64,000 bases of DNA from Tetrahymena elliotti 4EA (GCA_000231825.2 JH720303.1:248001-312000); one strand, 5' to 3'; counted from the stretch's first letter, positions 27,642 to 41,940 are shown. Notes: generated by a model from the sequence alone, not told the origin. A program made the numbers and translations.

Positions 27642-30600
27642 TTTATAGTCGTATTTGTTTATTTGAGTTATTGTTTATATGAAATAAATAGATCTATCTT
27701 ATATAGAAATGTGTAGATTTCTTAAATCTTTGTGTGTTAGTTAGTTTGATTGTTTTTTAGGTTTTTGGTTTTTTTTTAATTTTTTGATTAATTATTAAAT
27801 TTTTTGTTTATTATTTATTATTACTAATAATTTAATTTCAATTTTTTATTTTTGAATTTACTGTACAAAGACAAAAAGTGAAAATTGAAAGGATTGATTC
27901 AGTCAGTCAATCAATCAATTAATTTATTTACTTATTGATCTCTAAATATATCTTAAGGGGTAAAACTGCTATTTAAAATCATTAAAGATTCTTTATATTT
28001 ACATATAAAGAAACTAATTAAGGAAAATCAGGCTTTCCCTTTACATCTTATTCAATTCCTTTCATTTATTTTAATATTGTGTCAGTTTAATAAACATTGA
28101 AATCAATTAATTAGACGACAGAAGTTATAAGTATATAATTTTTTTTACCTTAGTCCCTGCTTTATTTTATTTAAGCATAGAAATAGCAAATGAGATCAAA
28201 ACAAAATCAAAGTATTTATTAAAAGCATCAATCATATTTTAAGTAAAACCAGCCAAAGTGAACACACTTATTATTCCTTTTCTCTACTGCTTCACATATC
28301 TTTTATTAATTTTCTGCTCTATTCTTTAGACATATCATAGAATTCTATTAACATAATTCTTTAAATAGACAAAATTTTAGAAGAGACATAACTTTAGCAT
28401 AAAATATAAATCTTTTTTTAGTTCCATTTAATACTAAATTAAGAAATCTAACTCTAATGAGACCATTTTTAATGATTTAAGAAAATTACATTGTTAAAGA
28501 GAGTAATAAAATTGGTTCATTAAGAATCTAAAGCGTTTATATTTACCCAAAAGACTTTTTACTTTCAATTTACCAATAACAAATATAAATGGGCTGACTT
28601 CATTTTAGTAAGTTCAAAAAAATTACAAACTAACTCTCTCTACACTTAGCAAATAAGCTATCATGGTTTTATTAGATCTTTAGTCTATTTCAAATAAATC
28701 AAATTTTTTTTTAGTAGATTTAGTTAAAGGTACTATCCATTTAAGTATCTTAAATTAAATAGGTCAGTAAATTATATCCTCTGCGATTACTTTTCATTAA
28801 ATTAGACAATGAAATTAAAATAAATATACACATGATTAATCAGTTTAGCATTTATTAAATTTCTTAATCTGATGTTTCTGCATAACAGAAAATTTGAAAT
28901 ATTTCCAATATTAGCCTAATTAATTTGATACGAATTATTGCGCATAAAAGTATATTCTATTTATATATCTTTAAATTTATTGAATGTTGTAACTCTACAG
29001 TCTTATTTTCAAAATACTGGATGTTTATTTTCCACATTTAATGAAACCTTTTTCAACAGAAATCAGCGCATACTTTACTCATTTTTTTCAAGAAAACTTT
29101 GAATTCATCTCCTTAATCAAACAAAAATATAACTAGCTTAAGGGCAACATGCTTTATTAATTAATTGAATCTTATGTATAAATGCCGAAAAGTCATTCAG
29201 TAATTTAAAATGCTGGCAGACATTCAAAAAAACATCTAGGGGTAAATAGTAAAAATATTACTTTTGATAGAATAAATTTTTTTTTTTTCCAATTAAATTC
29301 AAAAATGTAAAGTGTTATTATGAAGAAAAAAAGCCCAGCGTAATGTAATATTTAAGTTTCCTTAAATAAAATCATTTTAAATCCTTCGAAAAAATAAAAG
29401 GAGAATGAGAAATTTTTTTGAAAAAAAAATCTGTAAGGATGTGTTGTTCAGAAAATAATCTTTACAAAATTCATAGAATATTTTTCTTCAATGAATCATA
29501 TAACTTTACTTTGATTGTATTAATAAAAGTACTATGAAAAGAATATCTTATCAAATTTAATTTTTTGATTTTGTAATACGCCTCCAACGAATTCCATCTA
29601 TTTTATTATTGAAATTTTAGAATCTGGAATTTAAAATTTTAATGAAGAGTTTATTTCCCAACAACCCTATAAACAATCTTACTGGCTCAACATTTGAAAT
29701 AAATACACTATCTCATAATGACATAAAATGAACTTAGCATGTGTTTAAATATGTAAGGAGACACAATAAATGAATTTATTTTAATATTAATAGAGGGAAA
29801 AAAAATTTTTTGATTAATCGATTCCACTATTTATGTGAAAAAAATATTTATAATACTTAAAGCTTTATCTCTTAGATATTAGTAATTATATTATCGTAAT
29901 GTTATTTTAATATCAGCAAGATATTAAGGTTAGATAAAAAAAAAAGTGGGAGAAAAATGCCTTTAGATTTTATTTAATCAAATAGACAACTTCTATCTTA
30001 ATTTATCAAATGTGAAAGCTTATTACTCGCTCCCCTAAATTAATGCACTATTCATACAAGCAGTAATAAGACTGAAAGTGTATAAAAAATACATCTTAAT
30101 AAAAAAAATACTAAATAGAATGAAGAATGAAAGAGAACTGCATATGCTTTCATTCATATTAAATAAAATAAAATAAATCAAAAGAGAAATTTATTCTATA
30201 AAAATCTATTTTCCAAATAAAAACATTTTCTATACTGACAACTTTTTAAAAAATAGCTCCTTCAAATAAACTTCATTTACATGCTCTCTTGGAGCTCAAT
30301 ATGTATGTGTTAGCATGAAAAAATGTATGTTTGCTATAGAATGATCAAATCTGGCGGCTGGTAACATTTTAATTAAAATACAAAATAAATATTTCATTTA
30401 ATTTACAGAAATCTTAATCTATCTTTATAAATTCTTATAATTTGAATATTTGCTTCAAGCAAATCTATATTAGCAAAGATAGTGTTCCTTGAATTATTGA
30501 TTTTTGAAATTACTTTCTGCAATAACTGGAAATTATAAAATAAAAGATTACAAAAATACATATTTTATTTTAATATAAATCCATTATGATTAATTAAATA

Positions 30601-32084
30601 TTTACTTTCTTTCTTTTACTTTTTTTAGGTTTGCAAAAAGCTAAAAATATATTAAAAGAAACTTAATAATTCCTCAGAAATTTCCTCTTATGGGACTTAG
30701 CTGAGAAGTGAGTAAAAAATATGAAAAAGTGAAGTAGATATTTTATTAATTTTCAATGCTTAAAAGCTTAATCTCTATCAATTATCAAACAAGACAAGCT
30801 TGAATACATTAACAAATTAAGAAGGTTGAATTAAAAAAAGAAAACTTTTTCATTAATTTTCTAACTAAGGGAATGGTGTGAGTAAAATATAAAAAAAATA
30901 AATACATAATAAATAAATAAGTTTATGAATGATGAACAAATTTTTAAAATTAATTTGCTCATCAAATGCTAATTCTGATTGACTCTTAGTACCAAGTGGT
31001 ATTATTAAGGAACTCTTAATTCTATCTCAAACAAAATTTGTATTTTCAAAAAAAATTTTTTATTCGAAATAAGAAAGAAATTAATGTGTTTATGTTTCAC
31101 TAAGATTCTCTGCTTAATTATTACATTTTGTTAATTTTATTTGTGCCTTTTCTTTCTCCCTTCTTTTAAAATTTTATTTTCTATGCGAATATTAAATGAA
31201 TAAGGGAATATGTTCATACTATAATAAATAAATTATTGTTCCATTAGGAATTTCTAAATATCTAAAATTTATTACAAGTAAAGTTAAGTATCTAAACTAA
31301 ACTTTTCCCCTTAACCAAAGCTCTTTGAAAAGATTTTGTGGATATGAATTCTCAACATAAAATTTGATAAATTTTTTATATTAATAATAGTAATAAGAAA
31401 AAGAAATTTAATCATTCAATAATAGAAAATGATAAAAAGCTCTCTTATTTGGTGAGTTTTCTTCACAATGCAAAGGAGGTTTAAAAAAATCAATTCGCTG
31501 CAGATTTAATTCAACTAAAATTATGTGTTTTAGCTATTTCTATTAAAATTTATTTGTTCTTTTAAATTCACAGCCAAATTAAAAATTGTTGAAAATAAAT
31601 TAATTAGCTTTTCAAAGAAATTAACTACTCGACTAAAGAATTTTCTTCTATTCTCTAAATAAATTTTAAATAAATGAATTAATGCTATTTTATAATAATT
31701 AATATACTATATATATACACTTGATAAGATATAAATAGCCACCCTCCTTGAAGAAAATATAAAAAATATATTATATTTTCTAAAAAATCAAGAAATAATC
31801 TGTATTTACAGTATTTTTGTTAAAAAGATTCACATATTTATGATGTATTTTAATCTAAATAATATAGAAAAAATTTACTTTGGATTTTAAGCTTTTTGGT
31901 GTAATCATTTATTTTTCTATTTGATCTGAGGAGGGTCTCACAAAAAAAGCAAACCTTAAGAGATAGGTGATGGAAAAATATTGGAAATATTTCATTGTGT
32001 TGAAAAGGTAGATGTGAGTTTTAATGAGAAAAGTAAAAAATATTACAAAATTAACTAGATTATTTACATAAAGATTTTAAAAAA
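27642..32084. other. Gene-poor AT-rich stretch
   Basis: About 4.4 kb with no convincing coding frame on either strand. It contains tetranucleotide-like runs (for example TCAATCAATCAATTAATT near 27903), poly-A and poly-T tracts and a locally less AT-rich patch near 30280-30360. No RNA gene, transposon or repeat family is recognisable by eye. Confidence 0.5.
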
Positions 32085-35000
32085 ATGAGAATTGTTGTAA
32101 AGAAAAAGATTCCAAGTCCACCTCTACAATTAAAGAAAAAAATAAACAAGAAGTCTAATGTGTAGATGTAATAGAAAATCCCTATTTAATAATCGAATGA
32201 ATCTTTCTGCCAGAATGTAAAATTAGATTTTTGAATTGAAAAGTATTTTTTAAATAAATACATTTTTATTTATTAGATATAAAAACAAGATTTATTATTA
32301 AACGAAGATCAACAGTTTTAAGATTTCTCAACCTAATATTGTTTAAATGAAATGCTTGAATAATTTAAAATTATAAACCTCGAATTTCTGGAATATTGCT
32401 TGAATGATTATTAGCTTTAAAAAAGAAGAAGAAGATTTTTATAAATAAATCTTGAAAAGTAAGTATTCAATCATCTAACATTTATTTTTTACTTTTTTTG
32501 TTTTATTTATTTACTTACTGGACTTATTATGTTTAGAATTTAAAAGAAATAAATAAATACACACACACAATATTTTACAAATTGCTGAAAAGATAAGAAA
32601 TTAACTTTAAGCAAAAAAATTTATTTTTTATTGTTAACTCAAATGAAAAAAAAAAGATTCAAATTTGGGTCTATTGAAGTTAACCAGTTCATTTTTAAAG
32701 TTTTTTAAGTTAATGAAAAGAAAAATTATATTATTCAAGAAGTATAACCAGTAACTACCAGTTATTCATAATAACTTATTTTCATATTTTTACTGAATAC
32801 ATTTAGATTTTTAAAAAATGTATTTTAGAATAGTAATATATCGATATTACTGTTTTAATTTTTCTAATTTATTGATTTTAATATACTAGGATAGGCCAAA
32901 GCTTTCCTAGCGACATTTTATAAAATAATTTGTTAGTGCTATCTGATTCCTTAACTTAATTGTATGAATTTGTGTAGCTCAATTATGATCAAATATTATC
33001 TCTCTCTAAAAAGGAGTGTCAAAATACCCTAAAGTTATTTTTAGATATGTTAAGTATTTTGACTCCAGTAAATTCGTTTTTATGCTCATAAATATTTGAT
33101 ATTTTTTTCTACTCAGATTCCAGAGATTTGAAAACAAAAACATATATCCATTTAATTGAAACAAATAGCAAAAGGTATGAATATGTTTTATTTTTTTTAA
33201 GTTAGTTATGTTATGATTTTTACTGACTTTTTTCTTATTAATAGGATTCCTCTTATGATTGACGACTTTGTTTACTTCAAAGAAATATAACAAGCAATAT
33301 CAAATTAAAAATAAAGAGATTTCCTTATTTATGAATATTACATCTACTAAGAGCAGAAACTACTTGATTCTTAACAAATAAATACTTAAGCTTGTATTAT
33401 TGAAAAAAGCTTTGAAAATGATGTTTCAAATTAGTAAGATTCAGAGTAAAATAAAAAGCTATTTTAGTAGAACCAAGATGTTTAATTTCAAAATTTCTAA
33501 GAAAATAAATTCAATAATATGTAAAATAAAATTTGTGGCAATAATTAGAACAATTTCAAATTAACTTGCTGCAATTAATAAAACTAAGAGTAAAATTTAG
33601 GCGTTTAAAAACCTCCTTAGGATCAATGCTTAAAAATATAGGAGAATGATCATGTATTTTAAAACAACAAGAAAAAGAGCTCATCAGAAAATAAATAAAA
33701 TAAATTAAAATAGAGTCTTTGTACCACAGTCAATTCAAGCACTGCTCCACAAAAATTTAGCTAAATTAAAGAGCATGAATCTAAAATATCTCAAATACCT
33801 CTTGAAAATAAAAATATCCAACTGTAAATAACTTTTGATAAAATGCAATAACAAGAGATATTTAATGAAGTAACAGTCATTAAAAATCCCTCCTATTAAA
33901 GTTACATCAATAAAACTCTTATCTTTGAAGAGAATTCATAATAACATAACAAGCACATCCCAACAAGTAAAAGTTAGGAGGGAGTAAAAAGAAGGCTTTC
34001 AAAAATAAAAATTGTTAATCTTCACAAGAAAAGTTAAAAAAACTCTTCAGTTTTAGAAAAAGTTAATTGCTAAGAAAAAGACCATTCAAGTAATTTTAGT
34101 AGTAAGGATAAAAGTACTGAATAGAAAAAAGATAGCTTTTAAAAAAATTTAAATGTAGAGAGAAATGAAAATAATTAGAGTTAGATTTAATAAGCTTCTC
34201 AGCAAAGCAATAACCAACTTAATAAACAAAAAACAAAAAGTAATGAAGAAGATGATATTTAAAATATCAGTTTTGAAGAAAAACTATATCAAGCAAATGA
34301 AGAACTTAACAAAAAAATTTTACTTGAATTTTAGCAACATTAAAGAGAAAAAATAATACAGAAGCATCAGAAAATAATGACTCAAATTAAAAAATTTAGG
34401 GAGTTGAAGACAAGTTAAAAATCAAATTTTCTAGAATTAGATGAAGAAGAAGAAGATATCAGTGAAGTTTACGATGAACTGTTAGACAGCTACTTCAAAG
34501 TTGGTAGTGTATTATTCTAATTATAAACAGAATAACTCATCAAAATACATACAGTATCAATTAGCGAATTGTTTTTTTTTGATTCCTTAAATCACGCGAG
34601 TATATCATGTGACATGAAAGCCTATGTGACACAATTAAATAAATTTTCTTTACTAGATGAAATTACAAGGTCTTAAGAAATCAACCAGTAATAAGACTAA
34701 AAAAATATACCAAATAATATTTAAATAGAAAAAATTGATTTTGGGGAGGAGTCAATTTCTTAAGTCAGTTTTATTACTTCTAAGTCTTTACTTATATTTT
34801 TAAGTAATAACAACTAATTATTAATATTCAAATATTCTCACTCCGAATAATAAATTATCCTTGAATAGATTATTAAACATAAGCAGCAGTTACTTTTTGA
34901 ATGTTGGACTTATCTAAATGGATATGACATCATAGTGACAGATGGGAATAACAACCTCTAATTTTGGAAAATCAAGTTAAATTAATAGGATATTTAATAA

Positions 35001-35603
35001 AATGCCGAGGATTTTGAAAGTATTATTTAAGACACTCCTATTTATACTATCGATCACACACTTAGTGATACTGCTCTCTGCTTTTATGAAGAAAAAAGTA
35101 TAATATTTTAGGCAGGTTTCAGAAGTATAATATAATATTCTGTTTAATTTAATTAAGAAACCAAATAAATAAATCACCAAACCATGGAAAACTTGAATTG
35201 CTAAGCCTAAGGCCATATTAACACCATCTAAATAATAAAGAAAAACCAGGTTTCCCACTTTTTATTGAGCTTACATAATAAAAACAAAATAATCCTATGG
35301 AGTATCCATCATCTCAATTAGTAATATGTATACTCTATCAATATATCTGATCAAATAAATCAAATTATATTTAACCCTCTAATAAATACATTCTTCCTTC
35401 TCATTGATTGCAATCTATCTTCTGATATTGTAATACTAGATTAATATCTGCAAAATGTTAATTTCCCTAAAAAACACCAAAAGTTAAAAGCATAGAACTG
35501 TAAAATAACTAGATTTTCTATATCACCTGAAATGAATAAGTTATCTATAGGCTATGAAAATGGCCTATTGTAGTTCTTAGATATTTCAATCTTAAAAAAC
35601 TGA
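32085..35603 (+). CDS. WD40-type beta-propeller protein with charged N-terminal half
   Basis: Five exons: 32085-32216, 32277-32458, 32612-32832, 32895-33174 and 33245-35603. The total is 3174 nt, exactly 1058 codons (1057 aa). The start is MRIVVKKKIPSPPLQ. The N-terminal 350 residues are partly helical, followed by a Gln/Asn/Ser-rich linker and a charged coiled coil (LYQANEELNKKILLEF, then REKIIQKHQKIMTQIKKF), then an acidic patch (LDEEEEDISEVYDELL). The last 400 residues form beta-strand repeats of WD40 type: DGNNNLQFWKIKL, NKNKIILWSIHHLN, a segment with FSISPEMNKLSIGYENGLLQ, and a stop soon after. Blades are degenerate, lacking most canonical GH and WD dipeptides. Partner and pathway are unknown. 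It is transcribed toward the UBL gene, 868 bases away. Confidence 0.8.
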
Positions 35604-36471
35604 AAATTTTAACCATATTCATCCTTTACTTTTAAAAAAAAGCCAGCTACTTATTAATTTTCTAGATTAAAAAATAATCATCAATTAAACAAACAGTATT
35701 TGCGGCTCAAAATAAGTTTTTTATTATTTTTTAAAGCTATTCAAACTAAAACTGTAGAATAATTTATAAATGTTTTATCCTAAGTATGCAAATTTATAAA
35801 ATTGTCATCCTCTATAATAACATTCATTTAATTTATCAAAAATAATTGTTAAATTTAATTAGTTTCAATCTTATTCAAATAAATCTATTTTAAATTTTTT
35901 AAAAATAAAAATTTAATTCTTATTTTTCTTTTTAAATAAAAATATTGCGATGAGAAATGTGTTGTTCGATTTAAATAAATAAAAATTATTTTCTTATTTT
36001 TATCTTTTTAATTTTATTTTAAATAAAAAAATTATAGATATTTTTGATGATAAATACCAGATATATTTTAAAACAAAAATTAAAAAGATTGAGAAAAATT
36101 AAAATATTTCTAATATAATTTTAATGATAAACAATAAAATTAAATTTAAAGGAAAGTTAAAAAGTTTTTAAATTTAAATAATTTTTATAAAAAAATAGTT
36201 ACAATCAAATCATCTCATCATCTCCATTTTTCATTTTTGATGGAAAAGATTTAAAATTTTGAGTAGTAAATAGAATATAGTGCACATATATTGATTATCA
36301 ATTTTTGAATAAAAAACTTTTAGAAGCTATTTTCAAGAGAAAAACTTGAATCATTCTAATAGTAATTATTTTATTAAAAATTTGATAAATTCCATCTATT
36401 CAAAATTTTTGTATCAAGAAACTCACCAATAATATTCATTGCTAGCTAAACAAAAACAATTTTAAAATTAA

Positions 36472-38718
36472 ATGGAGGAAAAAATAGAAATTAAACTTAA
36501 GCTTCTAGATAATTCTATGCACAAATTCAATGTTCGTGCATCAGATACCATTAAATATTTGAAAGAAGAAGTAGAATAAGTATACAAATAATTTATTTTG
36601 ATCTACAAAAGCATATTATCAAATGAAAAAATGATCTCTAAATATTTAAATTTTAAAACAAAAGACCTTAAATATTCCAATAGATAAATAAAGGCTCATA
36701 TTCTCGGGAAGGTATTTACGTGATGATTAAACACTTAAAGATAATTAGGTATGTAGATTTATTATAATTATATATTTTTAGGCTTTTATTAAATTATTTA
36801 TTTGAACTTTTTCAAAGATTGAAAATGGACATGTGATTCACTTGATTGCTAGGCCTAACATTAGTAAAATAATTAATAAAAGATGATGTTTATAACTAAT
36901 CTATGAATAAAATAATTTTTATTTGTGAAAAGATTCTGAGGATGAAACATAGTCTCAGTCTCACTAATCGAATCAACCTGATAATTAAGACGAAGGCAGT
37001 GTTTTGTCAGATTTAGAAGTCTTATAGGATATTATTAGATAATTTAGTAAAATAATATTATGATAATAAATGCGTATTAAAAATAAAATAAATTTGATAG
37101 GCCACATCTAATTAGTTTAGTAGAATTAGAGAAAGAGATATTTGCAATAAAGAACATAAGGTAAAAAAAGATAAAATTTCGTTTGATTTTTTAATTAAAA
37201 AACTTTTAAATTTTTGTGAATTTAGCAATAGTTCGTAATTTTCTATATAAAATACATATCGTTTTTTACTGATTTTGACTAATCAACTAACAGTAATATT
37301 CAGTCAATAAAATGAAACAAATTCTTTAAATAGAATTCAAAAAAATAATAAATTAATTTTAATTTATAAATAAGGATATATCTATTTATAGAAAGACTAA
37401 ATGTAAGAATCAATTTAGTAAAACTAAGAATCTATAGAAGTCCTTATGAGTACTATGAATAGCAACGAAACTTAAATCTAGAGTAAGATTTTTAATATTT
37501 TGAAATATTATTAATCTAATTATATTTAAAATAGAGTAATAATATGTTGAATCTTTTGATTTTTCTAAGAGACAATTCAAAGTTGGTTAATGGGTTGATG
37601 TTAAAGACACAATAAATTAATGGTTAGAAGCATAGATCATTAAAATTAATGAGGTTGATTAAAAAGTATACATCCACTATAATGGATGGGGAACTAGATG
37701 GGATGAGTGGATTGACATTAAAAGTGATAGAATTGCTTTATTTAGAACTCACACAGTTTAAAGTTAAGGAAGTCTATCTATGAGTCCATATCCAATAAGT
37801 GAAATTGATGGAGATAAGAGTGAAATACCTGAAAGAATGAATTTTGATGATATATTATTGAATACTTGCTCTTTATTAAACAATGTTAATTCTAGGATTA
37901 TTGAATTAAATAGACATAACAATAATGTAAGATTCTCTAATGAAAAATAAGATGTAGATTATTCTACCAAAATGAAAAATGTAATGAGCTCTCAGCTAGC
38001 TCCTATACTTGATAGAACAGGAAGAATGTTGATGGGTAAGAAAATTAAAAAAAATAATCAATAAATTTATTTTATTCAAAAATAAAGATATAGGAATGAT
38101 GTTAGGAGATATTGGCAGTGAAACTCAAAAAATGTAATTTGAATGAATTAGTTTTACAATTAATTTTCATTATTAAAATGCAAAATCAATGAGAAGAAAA
38201 AAACCATGCTAACCTTAAAAATACCTCCAATATCTAATTTATACAAAAAGTTTAAATTAATACTCTTAATAGGAATTTATTGTTTTATTCAAGAAGAAAT
38301 ACAAACTTTTTATTAATCATAAATTTAAATAAAAAAATTAAGATATCATGAAGATGATGAAGATGAGGAAGAAAAAAGCTAAACTGATGAATAAAATGAC
38401 CAGTAAAATATGCAAGGAATAGATATATTAAGTAATAGAAGCAATAGCAGTTTAGGAAGATATAGCAATATCTAAAGTGATAACAATTACTTTCACAATG
38501 AGAGAGAAGGAAGCTAAACTTCTAATCTGAATAGGAATAGACCAAGAAATAATTACAGATTCTAGTAACCAGTAATGCTAAATCCTGGAGAATTATATAA
38601 AATAAACAAAATGAACTCTGAGAGAGTTCATATTTAAAGGATAGTTTTCCCTTCAAATTAATCATCAAATTTTTCATCAAATTTTAATAATAGCAATTCA
38701 TTTAATTAATCTAGTTGA
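36472..38718 (+). CDS. Ubiquitin-like domain protein fused to a chromo-barrel/Tudor-knot domain
   Basis: Nine exons (36472-36579, 36665-36748, 36818-36863, 36933-37046, 37101-37160, 37396-37482, 37535-38035, 38094-38133 and 38343-38718). The total is 1416 nt, 472 codons (471 aa), with all phases consistent. Residues 1-80 are ubiquitin-like: KIEIKLKLLDNS, DTIKYLKEEVEQ, RLIFSGRYLRDDQTLKD and IENGHVIHLIARP, as in UBQLN/BAG6-type N-termini. No C-terminal di-Gly is visible. After a Ser/Gln-rich linker comes a beta-barrel (FKVGQWVDVKDTINQWLEA, VYIHYNGWGTRWDEWIDI), close to chromo-barrel/Tudor-knot domains of MRG15/Esa1 type. Next are a helix (MNFDDILLNTCSLLNN), an acidic stretch and an Asn/Ser-rich tail. 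A chromatin or proteasome adaptor role is inference. Confidence 0.85.
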
Positions 38719-39997
38719 AAAGGTAGTTATTGAATATATACGTAAATAAATTAGAATTTCATATTTATCAATTCTAATATCTTTAGAGTAGCAAATACTT
38801 CATACATGAAAAAAAATCTATCTACCTACAAAAATATAGTAATAGCTATCTAAATTTTAAATTATATAAAATCTAAATTATCTTAATTAAAAAGTATCTA
38901 TAGATACCTAAATCCTCATATTTGTTATAATTACCAAGCTACTCGTTTACAGCTCTCTATTATGAGTAAGATAAACCTTATAATTTAATACTTCTTAACC
39001 TCCCTCACATTATCAATCTAATATCTACTCTCTTGAAATTAAACTTTATTATCAATACAGAAAAATAAATTACTCTCAATTTTATCAATTGTTATAAGCT
39101 CTGCTCTCATTATATTAAAAATTTGCTTTAGAAATATTCTCTAATAGCTTTCAGCCAAACATAGCAAAGTAAGTTAATTAAGAATATTTGCAAAAAGAAA
39201 AATATTTGAATGAATTTTTTGGACTTTCATAATTAAATTAATATACAACAAACAGCTAAATTAATGAATTACTAATACAGATTTAAATTTAGTACAAAAA
39301 ATTTATTTGAAAATGAATCTCTGAAAACTGAATTAATGTACCTATTAAATAAACTATTATATAATTAAAAATATATTAACTATATAAATTAATAAAATAT
39401 ATAAAACCATTTATATAAATCAAACAAAATTCATTTAATCTTTAAATAAAAACATAGCATTTTATATAAAAAATTCTCAATAAATTGATTCACCAATCAA
39501 TTATTATTTATTTTTAATATTTTTTTGAAAATTAGTCACTCATTATACTGAATTTGCTAATATAAGTCTAATTTAGTCAGACCAATAAATCAGATATTTT
39601 TTAGTATAATTATCTAAACAACTTTCAATTATAAAACAAACACGAAAAAATTATTTAACAGATTTGAAAGAATTGAAAATATTATTAATGACTTTCTCTT
39701 TTTCTTAAAAAGAGTTATGGTTGGATATTTTCAACCTGAATAGCTTTGATATCCTTGTTGAATATTCAGTTCTAAATAAATTCCACAAAAAATTATTTTG
39801 GAATTATAATTTGATAATAAATTTAAATAAGAATTAAAATATTGATTTGAATAGAAAGACAAAGCAAAATTTTTTAATATAAAATATGAACAAAGTCCAA
39901 TGACATAATTAATTTTTTATTTAGTATTTTGAAATAGCTATGGCTAGCATTGATATTGAAAATTTTATTTATTGTTTTCTTTTTGAATATTGCTCTT
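38719..39997. other. Intergenic region with doubtful short open frames
   Basis: This convergent spacer lies between the UBL gene and the RING gene. Several overlapping plus-strand frames between 38806 and 39320 are open (TGA-free) and look partly protein-like, but no splice model joins them cleanly and no start codon is convincing. The rest is A/T-rich with no feature seen. Confidence 0.4.
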
Positions 39998-41076
39998 TCA
40001 TTAAACTGATATTGGTAATGAAAGTCTAATGTAATTTGTAAATAAGTACTTTATTAATTTAGAAAATATTAAATTCTAAAAGTCAATAGAATTTCCTGTG
40101 CTTTTAGTATTTCCTTCTGCAGTACTAGTAGTAGTAGGATTAACCTTTAATTCAGTGTTAGGCTATGGCTTTAATTCTTTTGTTAAATTGTTTGTGCTTT
40201 TAATTAAACTAAAGATTTTATTAAGTTATTGTGTATAAGTTGCTTCTATTTTTCTAATATCTATTTTTCCTAGCTGATATTTAATGAGGTATAGCAAAAA
40301 GATAGCAAATCCTTTATATTATAAAATAGTTTATCTTTTAATTCAATAATAAATATTCTTACCTAAAGTTATAAAAGGTATACATTTTCTTATATATGTA
40401 ACAATGATTATAAGCTTTTTGCCTAATTTATGGAGAAATTTGTAGAATTTATTTTGTTTCTTTTATTTGAGATACTCATAATAAGCATTTCTTCTTTACA
40501 AATATTCCTTTGTTATTAAAATAATAATTTCATTCATACTCTACTTTTTTAATGAGGAATTAATTCATTTTTAATAAAAATATGCTCACTTTCCTAATGT
40601 CCAATCAGACAAATCAGAAATTAAGTATTAAATTGTTTTAAAACTTAAATTTATATTTAATAAACTACCTTCTTATCTTTATGGTATTCCTTTATAAATG
40701 AGTCGAGCACTAAATTCACTTTAATAATCTATATTTTTAAAACTCCATTTCAATAAATTGCCAAATTAGTAAATAATTTACTCTTAAACTAACTAAAATA
40801 AATTTTCTGCACACAGGGCATTACTATTTGAGATTAGCGAAGTATTCATTCTTAATGCATTATTCACAGAAACTATAAATAAATATAAAATATCTGAGAT
40901 TTTATTCATTTACAATCTAGTTTTTTTCTTTAAATTTTTTGGAAAGTTTACTTGTGGCCACAAACCAAAGTTATAGGTCTAAGTAGAATATTCAAACATA
41001 TAGGACAATCAAATGAAGATTCTGTGAAATTATTATTATCTTTATCTTCATCTTTAGCAAAGGGCATCATATCCAT
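39998..41076 (-). CDS. C3HC4 RING-finger protein with a C-terminal membrane segment (probable E3 ubiquitin ligase)
   Basis: Five exons (41076-40952, 40872-40782, 40728-40669, 40543-40363 and 40311-39998), 771 nt, 256 aa, phases consistent. The N-terminus MDMMPFAKDEDK leads directly into a RING domain: DCPICLNILLRPITLVCGHN (split by intron 1), FCEQCI and QQCPVC, giving all eight zinc ligands. After it come IIKVNLVLDSFIKEYHKDKK, a basic/aromatic helix (YYEYLKQKKQNKFYKFLHKLG), one or two hydrophobic segments (LIIIVTYIRKC, PFITLGFAIFLLYLIKY), and a Thr/Ser-rich tail with TTTSTAEGNTKST. The likely role is membrane-bound ubiquitin ligase. The general layout recalls small RING proteins of endomembranes, but no specific orthologue is claimed. 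Confidence 0.85.
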
Positions 41077-41877
41077 TTTTAGTTTTAAATAGTTTTGTAA
41101 AAATTGTATGATTGATAAGTTGATTGACGAATTAACTATTCAGCGACTTTAAGAAATTAATTATTTTTACAATTTTAAAATTTCTATTTGATAGATGGTA
41201 TTTATTAATTTACTAATCATTCTTTGATTAAAAAATCTATTTTTATGATACACATTACGCAATATTTGATATTTACTTTCACATTTGATTTACACTTTTA
41301 ATATTTAATTCTTTCTTTTAATCTAGAATGATCACAAATAAATTAACATTTTAAATACTCCATTTACACAAGATGTGTATTTCTTTTTAAAATTTAATTT
41401 AATTTACAAAACAGTTTTAATTTCAAAAAAAAAAGACAACTCTTCACTTTTACTGATAATTAAAATTAAGGTTTTTCATTTTCCTATTTATTTCTCTATT
41501 TGCTTATAAATTCTTCTCAATTTAATTTTTAATTGACAAATAATATTTTCATTCTTTTTTTTTACATATAAGAATGATGGTAATTCATTAAAAATAATTA
41601 ATAAATTGATAACTGAAATTTAATGATGTTAATTTAATATTTTAAAGATTTAACTCACATCTTTTTCTATTTGTTACATTTATTTTTTCATTTTAATAGC
41701 TGAAGTACAGTCATGCAAATTTAGAATTTGAAATATTTCATAAGCATCTTTTAATTATTTTAATCCATCTTTCAAATTTATTTTTATTTTGAATCATAGA
41801 ATAAATAATAGAAAAAATTTAAATTTTAATAATTATCTATCTTGAAAAATTTTAATTTTAATAAAAAAACTTGTTAT

Positions 41878-41898
41878 TTATTATTATTATTATTATTA
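41878..41898. repeat. (TTA)7 microsatellite
   Basis: Seven tandem TTA units just downstream of the aspartic protease stop codon, in the intergenic spacer to the RING gene. Confidence 0.9.
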
Positions 41899-41940
41899 AA
41901 TGAATTTAAAGACAGTTTTTTCAAATTAATTTTAGATTTT

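Noticed and set aside
27900..27925. TCAATCAATCAAT repeats as a possible CRISPR or telomere-like array
   Set aside because: There are only a few tetranucleotide units, with no spacers and no G-rich telomeric unit (GGGGTT). Simple slippage repeats recur across the window.
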